From Chamaecyparis obtusa (lineage: Eukaryota; Streptophyta; Pinopsida; Cupressales; Cupressaceae): a stretch of 64,000 nt of DNA. The translations under genes and the position numbers were made by a program. The stretch covers positions 1,117,001-1,181,000 of the forward strand of contig BSBK01000525.1 in the NCBI GenBank assembly GCA_027943335.1, read 5' to 3'. The notes under the pieces are model-generated. The model was given only the letters and a program-made list of their open reading frames with translations, did no database searches and was not told where the DNA came from. Of this stretch, positions 9,395 through 21,693 are shown in pieces (the stretch's first letter is position 1; every line of letters begins with the position of its first letter).

Positions 9395-10875
9395 GTAGAA
9401 GATGAGATTGAATTCATTTCTATTGAGGATATGGAGAAGATGTTTGATGAGATGGATCGTGAATATGAGGAAAAGGAACAAGAGCTAGCATTTATTTCAT
9501 AAGCAGACATAAGGATAGATTGGATCATAGATAGTGGTTGTTCACATCACATGATAGGTGATAAAGATAGATTTGTTCATCTGGACAAATATAAATGTGG
9601 CATGGTTAGATTTGGAGATAACACTCCTAAACCTATCATTGGTAGAGGAGCTATCACATTGGATGGAAAGAACAACACTGATGATGTTCTCTATATAGAT
9701 GGTTTGCAGTATAACCTTCTTAGTTTTGGGTAGTTGCTTGACAAAGGATATCAGTTGGAGTTCAAAGACAACAAATGCATAATTAATAACAAGGATGGTG
9801 TAAAGATTGCATCAGGTTCAAATACTAAAGGTAATGTTTTCTAGCTTAATTCAAAAGAAAGTTGTTTTATTGCTAAAGTAGATGATAGTTGGCTATGGCA
9901 TAAAAGACTATGTTATATCAATTTTGATAACATAGTAAAGATAAGTAATGTAAAGGCAATAAGAGATCTACTTGGCATAGAAAAGCTAGTTGATACTATT
10001 TGCAGGGAATGTGTGATGGGAAAGCATGTGAGAAGTTCATTTAGAAGAAATCATAATTCAACAAAGAACAAGTTGGATCTAGTTCATACAGACCTATGTG
10101 GACCAACTCAAACAAGATCATACTATGCTGAAATGTATTTCATTTTGTTTGTTGATGATTATTCTAGAATGATGTGGTTTACATTCCTAAAAGATAAGTT
10201 AGAAGTATTTGAGAAGTTCAAAATATTCAAAGCAAAGGTTGAGAATGAATCTAGAAGAAAGATAAAATGTCTAAGGTCAGATAGAGGAGGAGAATTCACC
10301 TCTAACAAATTCTATGAGTACTATAAAGAACATGGCATAAAGAGATAGTTGAGTGCACCTAGAACCCCTTAGCAGAATGGAATTACAAAAAGAAGGAATA
10401 GGATCATCCTTGATACAACGTGCACCATCATGATTAAAGGGACAGTTGCACACACCTATTGGAGAGATGTGGTCAATACAATAGTCTATACCATCAATAA
10501 AATACAATTGAGGCCTAGTGCAGACAAAAAACCTTATGAGCTATGGTTTGGTAATGTTGCCATAGTGAAATACTTTAGAATCTTTGGAAGCAACAGCTAC
10601 ATCAAAAGGGATAAAGTAATAGGCAAGTTTGATGTAAGAAGTGATGAAGGTATTTTCCTTGGTTACTCTACTAAAAGAAAAGCTTATAGATGTTTTAATT
10701 TGAGATTGAAGAAGATCATTGAAAGTGCCCATGTTAAGATTGATGAAAAGTTTGTGATTCAAGAAAGATATCATGACTATGCACCTATGATTGAAGAAGA
10801 ACCTAATCCTTCCACTAGAGAGACAATTGTTGAAGAGATGTTTGACAATATTGATGTATTATTCAATGACCCTGA
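9395..10875 (+). pseudogene. pol: Copia pol, protease and integrase part
   Basis: One frame with the stops TAA 9500-9502 and several others. Domains in order: aspartic protease with the active-site triad DSG in WIIDSGCSHHM (9529-9537); GAG pre-integrase zinc region (LWHKRLCY, then CRECVMGKH); integrase core with D in LVHTDLCGP (10091-10093) and D in RSDRGGEF (10280-10282). The expected catalytic glutamate in QNG(V/I)xE is lysine: QNGITKRRN, AAA at 10388-10390. A C-terminal integrase region (FGSNSYIKRDKVIGKFDVRS) follows. The frame is cut by NA2 after 10875 and RT resumes at 21694. Integrase before RT is diagnostic of copia. Confidence 0.9.
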
Positions 10876-11993
10876 TGTTGGCAAGTTGACTATACTATTG
10901 TATATGACTTAATATAGTGTTTTTATTATGGAAACAAAGTCATAGAGTGTTTTGGAGTTAGCACACAGTATCAAAGAATTAGAATTTGGCTAAGTACAAA
11001 AGACTAGACAGTTAATAGAGCACCAGTAGATCAAAGCATAAGCACACATGCATATGACTAAATTATGATATGCACCATAGAAGATAGGTTGGTAAGAGTA
11101 TATTCATGCTAAGTCTAAGAGGGCATGATCAGATGTGAAAGTATGATGAAGATACAGATAGTTGAAGTTACACAGATAGAAAATGCCAGAATAGAACAAA
11201 GTATGCAGCCAACTGGTAGTATTTTGTTTAGCGGTTATAATATTGCTTTGTAAAGGTTATGCACCTATTTTAATCAAGTTGTAGACATGTAATTATGTTT
11301 TTATGTAAACAGACTTGAGCTAATTCAATTGGAAGCATTGTATGTAATCAGTTATACGTCGACCTAGTCAATTATTTTGATGTGCGCATATAAATATGAG
11401 ATGTGCCCTTTGTAATATGTATGAAAGTGGATAAAAAGATAAGATAAGTAGAGAAGAGGTATGTGAAGAGAATATAGAAGGTATTAGTGATTTTCAAGAG
11501 GTCAAAGCATCAACACATCAAAGGAAATGATCAGACAACTAGTATCACAACACTAGCTCATCCAACAGATATAGTGTGTATCTGACATCAGAAGGTTGTA
11601 GCCTGCATCACTTGAGTAGTGAGCTCTAGGATAGTGTGTCCCCACCCCTAAAAAGGTTATTATAAAAGACTCCCAACAAGGTCCAACCCTTGATAAGGTC
11701 ACTATACTAAAAGCATTGTAATGAACAACTCCTAACAGGGTTGAAGATCTTATAACAAGGATCACAAGACACTAGTACAGTTCTTAGTGGGTGTCAATTC
11801 CCACTGGGGTTTTTAGCTTTTTGGTGTTCCTATAATCATATTGGTGTTATGTGTTGTGTTTATGTTTCTTTTTTATGTTAAGATTCATTTGAGTACTTAA
11901 GTATTCAAGTTAATTTTCAAGAGTTAAGGAAAAGATTCATTACAGTAAACATCAATTCATCCCCATCCCCTCTCAATGTTCCCATTCCTAAAA
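10876..11993 (+). repeat. 5' LTR of NA2 (1118 bp)
   Basis: Begins TGTTGGCAAGTTGAC and ends CCTAAAA (the usual ACA end mutated), followed by the PBS. The partner is 20578-21693. A TATA-like TATAAATA at about 11389-11396 is shared with the 3' copy. The 3' part, including 'aattcccactggggttttta', resembles the outer copia LTR, whereas the 5' part does not. Confidence 0.87.
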
Positions 11994-11995
11994 AT

Positions 11996-12007
11996 TGGTA
12001 TCAAAGC
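11996..12007 (+). other. Primer-binding site of NA2, one mismatch
   Basis: TGGTATCAAAGC differs at one base from the initiator tRNA-Met PBS TGGTATCAGAGC found in NA1 and the outer element; a G-to-A decay is the likely cause. Confidence 0.82.
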
Positions 12008-12047
12008 TCTAGTCCTCAGCAAAGAAGTTTAACCACTTGAGGAAATC

Positions 12048-13004
12048 ATGGATAAGGGAGAAATGAAACATCAAAAAAATAATCTTGAAGCTACTCTTGA
12101 AGACCTTGACAAATTTTGAAAAAGAAATTGAAGAACTCAAAGAAAAAGTTAGTGATTCTCAAGAAATCATCAAAAGACTAAGAAAGGATTTGAAAGATTG
12201 TTCAAATAGTGATTTAGGGATAATGGTCAAAAAGATAAATGAAGAAAACACATCTTTGAAATATCAGATTGAAGAATTGGATGATAAGATAACTAATAAT
12301 CAAGAAGTATATGATGAACAAGTCAAAGAGAACCTCCAACTGAATGAAGAATTAAGGATAGCAAACATAGAAATATTGGAGCTAAGAAAAAACAAAGAAA
12401 AGTTGGAATCTGAATTGAAGGAAGAAAAGAATCACATTGATAAACTACACATAAGCAAGGATATGATAGAATCTCATTTATATGATCAGAAGCTTAAAGG
12501 AGATACCAGTGGCATTGGTTTCAATGAAGCACAAAATCAGATTGATGACATGCGAGAAAGGATGAAAGCACCAAAAGGTAAGAAAGATGCTAAGGAGACT
12601 GGAAATTAGACTAAAGACAATATTGAACCATCTAAGGATGAGCGCAAGCCAGTAGATGGAACTTTTTATGCATGTAACAAGCATGGACACATAGCAAGGA
12701 ATTGTAAAGAGGTAAGATGTTTCAATGGTTATTGTTATTCATGCAATAAATTTGGTCATAGAGCTATGAATTGTAGAACAAATCAGAAGAACAAGACTCA
12801 GCATAATCAAAGAAATCAAAATCAAACAAATGTAAGAAGTTCACAGAACATTACATGTTAGATATATAATTATAATGGTCACTTAGCTAGACAGTGTAAA
12901 ATGGTAACCAATATCAATGTGCCAAGGAATTTAAGGCCTCTAGTTATTTGTCACTCCTGTAACAAGGCTTGACACATCTCAAAGTTTTGTAGATCAAGGA
13001 TGTA
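12048..13004 (+). pseudogene. NA2 Gag-like protein: coiled coil plus degenerate CCHC knuckles
   Basis: An ATG at 12048 opens a frame that shifts by one base in a T run near 12105, where one extra T moves it into the long coiled-coil frame 12085-12609 (KEIEELKEKVSDSQEIIKRL and similar). After a stop at 12607-12609 the frame continues into knuckle-like units: YACNKHGHIARNC (first Cys lost), CYSCNKFGHRAMNC (intact), a unit with a stop near 12858, and CHSCNKA-stop-HISKFC. Same plan as the NA1 protein: coiled coil then several knuckles, no capsid region. Presumed RNA-binding Gag-like protein, defective. Confidence 0.75.
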
Positions 13005-13598
13005 AAGCCAGGAAAGCCCTAAAAAGCTATAAGAATCAATACTAGATATCAAAGGAGAAGTCAAGTTTGTGAAAGATTCAAAAGATGTGAGCTTGATTTG
13101 GTCAGAGACAAAGAAGGATAAGGTTAATGAGTATGTATTGGATGCATCCACAGTGGATGCACCACCTACATCTAGATGAATGGCCCTCAGGGTCATAGGG
13201 GGAGCTAATTTAGCTCTGAACCCTTGCATGGCTGGTATCATCACCCTCAAAGTATGTGCGTTAGGATTTAACCTTTTGGGGATCATGTGAGGATATGTGC
13301 AAGAGTGCACTACTTGATTGACTATAGAATGAAAGTTTGAAATTTTCAGTGAAAGTCTAGTTTATGCAACAAGCTTTAATAGTGGAATTTTCACTTTAAG
13401 TACATAGAGACTTACAAATTACTTATTGCATTCAAGTTTGAATGATTGAGGACCATAGAATCCCTAACAGTTGATTGTGAAGGATTGAAGCTTGATTCAC
13501 CAACAAAGAAGTGTGTTTGATCAACTGCGGAAGCCCTGATCCATTAAGCTAATTCAAAAGTTCTTGGAAACCTAATTGAAGTGATAAACAAGTAAGTT
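13005..13598 (+). other. NA2 spacer between gag-like ORF and ORF2
   Basis: No open frame on the sense strand and nothing recognisable. It corresponds in position to the NA1 spacer 4421-4912 but does not show the CCGAG motif density of that element. Confidence 0.5.
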
Positions 13599-16489
13599 AT
13601 GGCTACTCCTATTATGTTTGATGTTGTGGAGAAGAAGAGATACATTTTAAAGAGGCACCCTTTCAAATCTACCCTAGATGATTTTGAAGGAGCATTCTCC
13701 CAAACCCTATGGGTGTTATGCATGTTGAAGACATGTGTGCATAGATTTACTATAAGAAGGAACAAGTAGGTCTTGATAGAATTAGAGTGCACATTAAGAC
13801 CATCTTGAAACTAGATAAAACCTTCCCTGATGAGTTTTCATAGTTGGAAAACCATCCCATAATTGAATATGCTATGGCATATGAGTTTTATGAGTATGAA
13901 TGGATAAAGATTTTACTTAGCAAGATTCATGATGACCTATTCTAGATAGGTGAAGTACCAGTGAGAATAAAAGGAGACTTAATTCATGGGATGATAGGCC
14001 TCTCTAAGAAAGGTGTCATTCTTCTAGTAGGTAAGGATGTAAGTAAGATTTTTGAGAAAACTTGCAATTCAAGAAGTGATAGGTGTGGAATGAAAATAGA
14101 GCCTATAGAGGAGAAAGACATCAAATTGATGTCCATGATATTGGGATACGGGTTTCAACACACTAGCAGGGTAAATAGTGTGTTTGTAGCCACTATTCTT
14201 ATAGCAATAAGACTTGTGAGAGAAAATGGTGAGTTCAATCTATGTGAGATACTATGCACACAACTGATAGACAATGTTAGAGCCATTAAGCATGACAAGA
14301 TCAAAATATTCAGGTTTGGGTCTTTGATCATATACATGTACTTCCACATTCTTTGAAAGATGTTAGATTTGTATTTTGACAAAACTTTACCTATAATGCC
14401 ATAGATATCCTTTAAGGAATCTACTAAGTGTACACTCAAGGACTACATAATGCTATAATTGAAGACATTTAGGGCCAAAATGAAGATGAGATACATAATA
14501 CCAGAGAGAATTGTTGAGAAATACAAGGACAGCATTTGCTTTATGGTAGAAACTGATGTAACTTTTATGGAAGCTATTGAGCCAAGAAAAAAGTGGATCC
14601 ATCCACTTGGATATGAGGTTGATGAACAAATCTTGGAAGCCTATGCTCAAGTACTACTATCAACACCTAATGACCCTAATGAGCCTAGGAGGGTTACTTA
14701 TGAAGATAAGATAAGAGAAGTTGATGCAGTTCTTAATAGTGCATTAACAAAGAGGAAAGTAGCTAAGGTTACTTCTAAGATACTCAGAATTCATGGAGTA
14801 ACTTAGGAAGACCTTGAAAAAGAAAGACAAGAAAATATTTCTTTGAGAATTGAGAGCACATCTACAGAAGAAAAGTCTGATGATCCTAAGTTGAAGAAGA
14901 TCAAGATTGAGAAGATTAATGATCAAAAGGATAAACAAGACAAAATAAATGTTTCCACTCTTGCACCCATTATTAAAGTGGATATTAAGACCACAAATGC
15001 ATCTCCCAAGATGCCTAAGAGAAGAAAACAAACTACTACAAGCCATCCTTTAGCTAGAGCCACAAGAAGCAGAGTGAAAATTGTGCAGCCACCTCCTGAA
15101 GTAGGATTCCTACCTAGTCTTAAGTGTTAAGGACTAGAGTAGTAGAAGAAGGAAGGCTAGATCAAATAGAAAATTTTAATGACAAATACCATGAAATTGA
15201 TAAGTTAGAGAGTCATGAGATATTGATCAAACACATGATAAAATTCAAGAAGACAGTTCTTGAATTGAAGACATCTATCCCAAATAAGGTATGAGAGATT
15301 TTGGATACCTTAAAGAGACAAGCCACTCAAGAAGACTTTAGAATCAGAGAATAAAAATTGGATTACAATCTTCTAGTATGTTCTATTAAAGAAAATATAT
15401 TGTTACTAAATTTAGTAAAGTCGCACTTAAGGACAAAGATGAGAACACTACACATCATGATAAAATATTATGAATTGGTGATAAAGGAAATAGAGAAAGC
15501 ATTTGAGAAGGTATTCTTAGAAAAAAACATGCAACCTCCATCTATGCCCATCACTCAAACACCTAATGAGAAGGAAAAAGTAGCAAAGAGCACCAATATA
15601 CCAATAACAGGTCCTCAAGATTCAATGCCCACAATGGTAACACCTACAAAGGCAGTAAAGTCTATGCCCATGATAGAAACACAAAAAGATGATACACATT
15701 GATAATGTAAAGATTGGAATGGTGGTCATAGATACTAAATTGGATAAGTTTGAGGAAGCCTTTGTAAGCACATAAGAGGTTAAAACTCTATGCGGTGACA
15801 ACTCACCTAAGCTACAAGAAAAAGTATTAATAGAAGATATGACAGGCAAAGGAGATGAAGAAGAAAAAGAGATAGAAAAAGAGGAAGAAAAGGTAGCAGA
15901 GGAGAAAGGAGAAGAAGAGGTAAGAGGAAGTGAATAAATAGATGAGCCATATGTTGAAATTCCTATAAAGCAAGAAATAATGGACAACACTCTTACCAAT
16001 CCCTTACCCTCAACATCATTGTTGTCAAGTTTGACACCAAACACCACTAACTTGAACTCTTGGGGAGAAGAAGACCTAATTAAGTTTAGTGTCCTAGCTA
16101 TGGAGAAAGAAAAAGAGAAGCAAGTCACGAGGAACCCTATGTTTGTTGAGTCAATAGACATTCTGAATAAACTATTACTAGCAGAAAATAAGGTTCAAAA
16201 GGTTCATTCTATTAATGATGTTAACAACATTCTAAAAAGCTTCAAGGAAAACTTCTCTAGCTTGGAAGAATATGCATTCCAAATTTTAGAAGAGAAGTAC
16301 ATGAAAAAGACATTGAGTGGATTGGTTGGTAAATTTTCACTTGACCTCAGCTCATTGAATACAGGACATGCATCTTTGAAGGAGTTTGCAGCAAAAGATA
16401 GGAAGATCATTACAAAGTGTATGGACCATGTAATGCCCAAAAATCCATTGGGAACTACACAATTTACTCTCTTCAAAAATAATTTATAA
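13599..16489 (+). pseudogene. NA2 ORF2, first part: homologue of NA1 ORF2
   Basis: Starts at the ATG at 13599 (MATPIMFDVVEKKRY) and continues in shifting frames with numerous stops. Blocks align with NA1 ORF2: WIKILLSKIHDDLF near 13890 with WVRYILSRIHDGKIW; FNLCEILCTQLIDNV near 14235 with FDLADLLLKQFNKNM; YKDSICFMVETD at about 14520 with YKDDICFMVDCD, followed by YEVDE against YEVNI. A lysine/glutamate-rich linker (14820-15060, 15860-15930) and a helical region (16080-16440) follow in the same order as in NA1. The frame is cut near 16489 by an insertion and resumes near 19930. Conservation of blocks between two divergent elements argues that the protein once had a selected function; which one is unknown. 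Confidence 0.72.
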
Positions 16490-19400
16490 TGTTCAGATTT
16501 GTAATACTTTCAATCAATTTGAATGAAACATATAGTTCTAAAAGTACAGAAGACACAAGTCTCTATTATTGAAGTAATTTACTGTCATAAGTTTAGATGT
16601 TAGCTTAGCATCGTGCTCTATAACCATTCTTTTCTTTATCAGCTAACTCTTAGGAATTAGTTTGATAGTTCTAAATGTAAATCAGATTTGGATTAAGTAA
16701 AAATTTAGTTCTTATTCAACCTATAATAAACAGGTTATCTTTACACACTAGAGTTTCAATTTGGCATAACTCATACATAATATAAATTGATAATCAGATC
16801 TCTAGATTTAATATTAAATTTTGTCTAATGCATACAGTTTTGGCATTTGAACCAATAGTTTACTTTATTTCAACTTTGATAGAAGGATATGAACATACAG
16901 TATAAACATAAAATCCAATTTGCATATATATTCTATTTTGTTGAAAATAAAATATATAACGATTCCTTTTTCTACTTTCTTATGTAACTTTTAACAGCTT
17001 CTAGTTACTTAACAAAGATACAAAAAATACTAACTTTTTAAAAGGTTAATATTATCACAGAACTAATTTAAACTTTTCTGTACATAACAATTTAATTATA
17101 CAACATACTGGAAATACTAATTTAATAACTAATTCTCTGCTATAGGAACTTAAAGACTAATTATCTGCTACAGGAACTTAATAATAAATACTTTTCTATA
17201 GGAACTTCTTTATTTTTTGGATAAATAATTAAATTAACACTTCCAATTTGTAACTAATCCACTTAACTATACAACAGAGAATTGAATTTAAAATTCTAAT
17301 AATAGATACAGAATTAGGACTATTTTAAAAGAACAATAATTTGTCTCAATACAGGAAATCCATCAACCAAATAATCTAAAGTTTAGCTTAAATAATATTA
17401 TAGGATCTTTAAGCAGTAACTAAACAGTTAAAAAGAACATGTTCTCTCAACCAGAGACATTTTAAAGCCATCTTTAGGGACTTCCAACTTAATCTTTAAC
17501 CTTTAGTTCTGGTCTACTCCTTTAAGCCATGAACCAAGACCTGCAAACATAAGACTTTCTTCACATGGCCATGGAGGCTCACCTCCCAGCCTAGGCCATT
17601 ACATGGCCACCCCTGAGCTTGGGGAAACAAGGATAGGATATGATACACTCAAGCAACACAAAACATAGGCATTTGACATAAATTAGGAACACATATTTTC
17701 ACAATAAACTCCCTTCCCAAGTTTGCACAAAGGATTCTTACATAGAATCCATACAATGGGTGAAGGTGGAATCTTCCTCATGGAGTCACCTAACTTATAA
17801 TAAACAACATACACAGCATGTATCATCAGCCTTCACAAGGCCCGTCCAACCCAAATAGCTCAAATCCATGAGCAACAATAACAACAGCTCAAAACCATGA
17901 GCAACAACAACTCTTATGGCCCCCAAACACCCTTATGACCCCCAAATATCATAAGAAGGTTCTCATGGTTTCCCATACAACCATGCACTCAAATAAAAAA
18001 GAAATCCCAACTTAGGCCCTTCACCCCAAGTTCTCCTACTTTCCTCCCAAGGATGAGGACTAAACTTGCACACCCACAACATGAACAATTACAAGTAAAC
18101 AAGAAGGTTGAAACAAAAACTCAAAGGGAAAACAACAATAAGAAGGTTGACACATAGTAAAATAGATTACAATTTTTATTCACATAATCACATTCTTTTC
18201 AAGCATGTTCAAATAAACAACAAGATTTTGAAAACCACCAACCTCCTTCAAAGACAAGGCTGAATTGAGAGTTGAAGATGAGCTTTCCTTGGCACCCAGC
18301 TTGCTATTTACAAATTTGATAGACAAAGACTCTCATGAACTCCTCTCACTTCTTCTCCCCACTAGCATGGACATGAATGAACTAGTGTATATCCTTTCTA
18401 AATCTTTCTCCCTAAAAACATTCTTCTCTCCACACCCTTCCCAAAACTATTAGGTTTCTAGATCTAAAAAGAAAATGACACTTGCCCCTCTCTAAGGTTT
18501 GGGATGAATTTCCACATATGAAAATAAGAGATAACTTAGGGAACATTTCCATTTTCGTGCATATAAAAAATGGCACAATTGGAGAGACAAATAAGTGGCC
18601 TAGGAAGATGAAAATAGAAAAATTGAGGCCCCCAACCCAAGTACTAACCTTGGGGCACTAAAATTCAGCCTAAACCTCATCCTAGGACTCCACAAAACCT
18701 CTCAAAAAACCCAAATAATCATGCATCCGAAAATGGAGTTTTGGTTCCAACAATTCTTGGTCCTTTAACCCACCTATCTAGCTTGGGAATGCTCAAGACT
18801 AACAAGGAGAAGGTGGGGTCCAAAATCCACTCAACATGCCACTTCATCACTAAGGTGTCAAGTGACACATCACAATAATACACATCACAAACACATGTGG
18901 CATGCCTTGTATGCAAAAACATTTAAACATTTTCACAAAGATAAAAATTTACTTACAAACATATATAACAAACATTGTCAATCATATATGCATAGTCATC
19001 ACATTTACGAAAGAAATCATGATACAATGAGGTCGTACTCTTTTAGAGTCAACCTTGGCTTTTGACTAATTGCACTTGGATCCTATCTTGTTTCCCTGAA
19101 TTATAACCATGACCATGTTCCTGCACACTCGAGTTTGATGTTAGTACATTATAAAATCTTGCATTAAATATCATTTCAAAAATAAAGTAATAACATCTAA
19201 ACTTTGACATTAATGAATAACTGTATTCCATGAGCCTTTACTTATCCACACTATAACCTAATTCTTCAAGCATCAAATATCAATTCAATTTCCGCATTAT
19301 CATGTAATCTTAAGCTAAACATAGAACCATGATTCCATCAAAGATCATTATACTGAAAGTTAACATAACAATACAGAATGCAGAATTCAACATTAACTTT

Positions 19401-19897
19401 TACTTTTCTATCACATGAGGCACATCCTTTTAGTCTCTATAATCCCTCATCATAATTTTAATCATCAATTTAATCATTGCTTCAAATGAACAATCTAAAT
19501 TGAATCAGGAGAACATGATCTCATTAACTCAAATGTCACAAAAATCATTCCAGATCTATATAAATCATGATGTAGTTTTAGCCAATTTACATAAGCATTA
19601 ATTTTGTCAATTCAAAATCATTTATATGGCATAAAATCAAGTAACTAGATCATCAAGCAATCCTAAAAATTCATCAATATATTTTATCACCTAAATTGTA
19701 TCATCTCAGTATTTATCTAAATCATTATCTTAACGTTAGTTATAATGTTTCATAAGGTCGACAATCAACATCTTGTGTAAGGAAAGCATCTAACAAAAAT
19801 TTAGTCTCATCACCTACCGTAATCAAATTCCTATCAAAAGATAAAATCATATTAATTCATTAAAAACCTTAGGACAATTACTAGGTCTATCATACTG
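16490..19897 (+). mobile_element. Unidentified ~3.4 kb insertion within NA2 ORF2
   Basis: The sequence between the two ORF2 segments is very AT-rich, lacks long open frames and matches nothing else in the window. A possible short target duplication, ATAAT(G), flanks it (16486-16491 and 19898-19903). I see no convincing terminal inverted repeat, LTR pair, poly-A tail or RT motif. Local structure includes three copies of a TGCTATAGGAACTTA-like unit at about 17135-17215 and a ~28-base tandem pair around 17857-17911 (CTCAAA.CCATGAGCAACAA). It could be a solo or partial LTR, a non-autonomous DNA element or a Helitron-like piece; strand is arbitrary. Confidence 0.5.
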
Positions 19898-19929
19898 ATA
19901 ATGCAAAAAGGCTTTGATGGGTTTAGGGT

Positions 19930-20404
19930 GAGGCCTCATAGACCAAGATAAGCCGATTGGTGATCATTTCAGGAAGATACAAGAGGTAGAAGAAACGATA
20001 GAACAAGTATGGAAATCAATAGAAGACCCATCCATTGATGTGAACATGTGCAACAATGTATACCAAGGGAAGATAGACAAGATTGAAAAAGATGTAAAGG
20101 AGATGTCCAAGATAAGGGTGAGGTAGACACAGCTTAGGAATGTTCTTGCGCCCTCTTTGGATATACTAAATTAGAACATCAAGGAGATTGATGCCACCAT
20201 GCTGACATATGATCAAGGTCCTAGCATAGATTTGGAAAATATGGAGAACCTACAATATGCATTATGCACCCATCTATAGATTGTTAATGCACTAATTGCA
20301 TTTTAGAAGCAAGAGATCCAAAACTTATAGATAGCATATCCAGGTGTCCTAACATTGTCAGTATTTGTAGTTACATTTTTTGAAGCACCTTTGTCATTAA
20401 TGTC
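19930..20404 (+). pseudogene. NA2 ORF2, C-terminal part after the insertion
   Basis: A frame with six or so stops reads DKPIGDHFRKIQEVEETI, KIDKIEKDVKEMSKI and LQYALCTHL, coiled-coil-like segments that match in position the C-terminal coiled coil of NA1 ORF2, and ends close to the first purine tract (about 20405), as in NA1. This continuity on both sides is the evidence that 16490-19897 is an insertion. Confidence 0.65.
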
Positions 20405-20577
20405 AAAGGGGGAGTATTGTGTATAGAATATGGAGTCTTGGAGTCTTATATGTAAATGTATAGTATAGAGTCTAAGGGAGATATAAGATAAAGTATGTTA
20501 CAAAGTGTTTTTGTATAAGGGTATAGTTAGTAACTTTTCCATATTCCTTTCTTTCCATCAATGACAAAGGGGGAGAT
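20405..20577 (+). other. NA2 3' region with two polypurine tracts
   Basis: AAAGGGGGAG at 20405-20414 follows the ORF2 end and AAAGGGGGAGA at 20566-20576 abuts the 3' LTR. The second is the functional PPT by position. Spacing resembles the multi-PPT region of NA1. Confidence 0.75.
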
Positions 20578-21693
20578 TATTGGACATTTGACTATACTAT
20601 TGTATATGACTTAATATAGTATTTTTATTATGAAAAAAAAGTCATATAGTGTTTTGGAGTTAGCGCACAGTATCAGAAGATCAGAATTTGGCTAAGTACA
20701 AAAGACTAGATAATTAATAGAGCACCAGTAGATCAGAGCATAAGCGCACATGCATATGACTAAATTATGATATGTGACCTAGAAGATAAGTTGGTAAGAG
20801 TGTATTCATGTTAAGTCTAAGAGTGTATGATTAGATGTGCTAGTATGACAAAGATACAAATAGTTGAAGTTACACAGGCAGCGAATGCCAGAACAGAACA
20901 GAGTATGCAGCTGACTAGTAGTATTTTGTTTAGCGGTTATAATATTTCTTTGTAAAGGCTATGCACTTATTGTAATTAAGTTGTAGACATGTAATTATGT
21001 TTTTATGTAAACACGCTTAAGCTAATTCAATTGAATGCATTGTATGTAATCGGTTATAGGTTAACCTAGTTAATTGTTTTGATGTGCGCATATAAATATG
21101 AGATGTGCCCTTTGTAATATGTATGGAAGTGGATATAGAGATAAGATAAGTAGAGAAAAGGTATGTGAAGAGTAGATAAAATGTATTAGTTTTTTGCAAG
21201 AGGTCAAAGCATCAGCCCATCAAAGGAACTGATTAGACAAGCAGTGTCACAACACCAATTCATCCAACAAATATAGTGTGTATTTGACATCAGAAGGTTC
21301 TAACCTACATCACTTGAGAAGTAAGCTCTAGGATAGTGTGTCCTGACCCCTAATAGGGTTATTATAAAAGACTCCTATTAGGGTTTGACCCTTGACAAGG
21401 TCACTGTACTAAAAGAATTATAATGAACAACTCCTAATAGGGTTGAAGATCTTCTAACAAGGATCACAAGACACTTGTATAGTTCTTAGTGAGTGTCAAT
21501 TCCCACTAGGGTTTTTACCTATTTGGGTTTCCCCATAATAGTATTGGTGTTATGTGTTGTGTTTATGTTTTGTGTTTATGTTAAGATTCATTTCAGTACT
21601 TAAGCATTCAAGTTAAGTTTCAAGAGTTAAGAAAAAGATTAATTACAGTCAACACTGATTCACCCCCCCCTCTCAGCGTTCCCATTCCTAACA
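20578..21693 (+). repeat. 3' LTR of NA2 (1116 bp)
   Basis: Starts TATTGGACATTTGAC (the TG start mutated to TA) and ends CCTAACA. Pairs with 10876-11993 along its whole length with many substitutions. TATAAATA at 21091-21098 is the likely TATA box. Confidence 0.86.

Larger units (their letters stand above)
10876..21693 (+). mobile_element. NA2: non-autonomous copia-type LTR element without pol
   Basis: LTRs of 1118 and 1116 bp (10876-11993 and 20578-21693) enclose a slightly degenerate iMet PBS, a coiled-coil/CCHC ORF, an ORF2 related to that of NA1, and purine tracts before the 3' LTR. No pol domain. It lies between integrase and RT of the outer copia element and that frame continues at 21694. 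The flanking pentamers CCTGA (10871-10875) and ATTGA (21694-21698) match at 3 of 5 positions, so the target duplication is decayed or a boundary is off by a few bases. More stops and LTR differences than NA1 suggest it is older. A further insertion of about 3.4 kb (16490-19897) splits ORF2. Confidence 0.85.

Noticed and set aside
17400..18500. Host gene exon or promoter in the unidentified insertion
   Set aside because: I looked for splice-like open stretches and found only short AT-rich frames with no recognisable protein.
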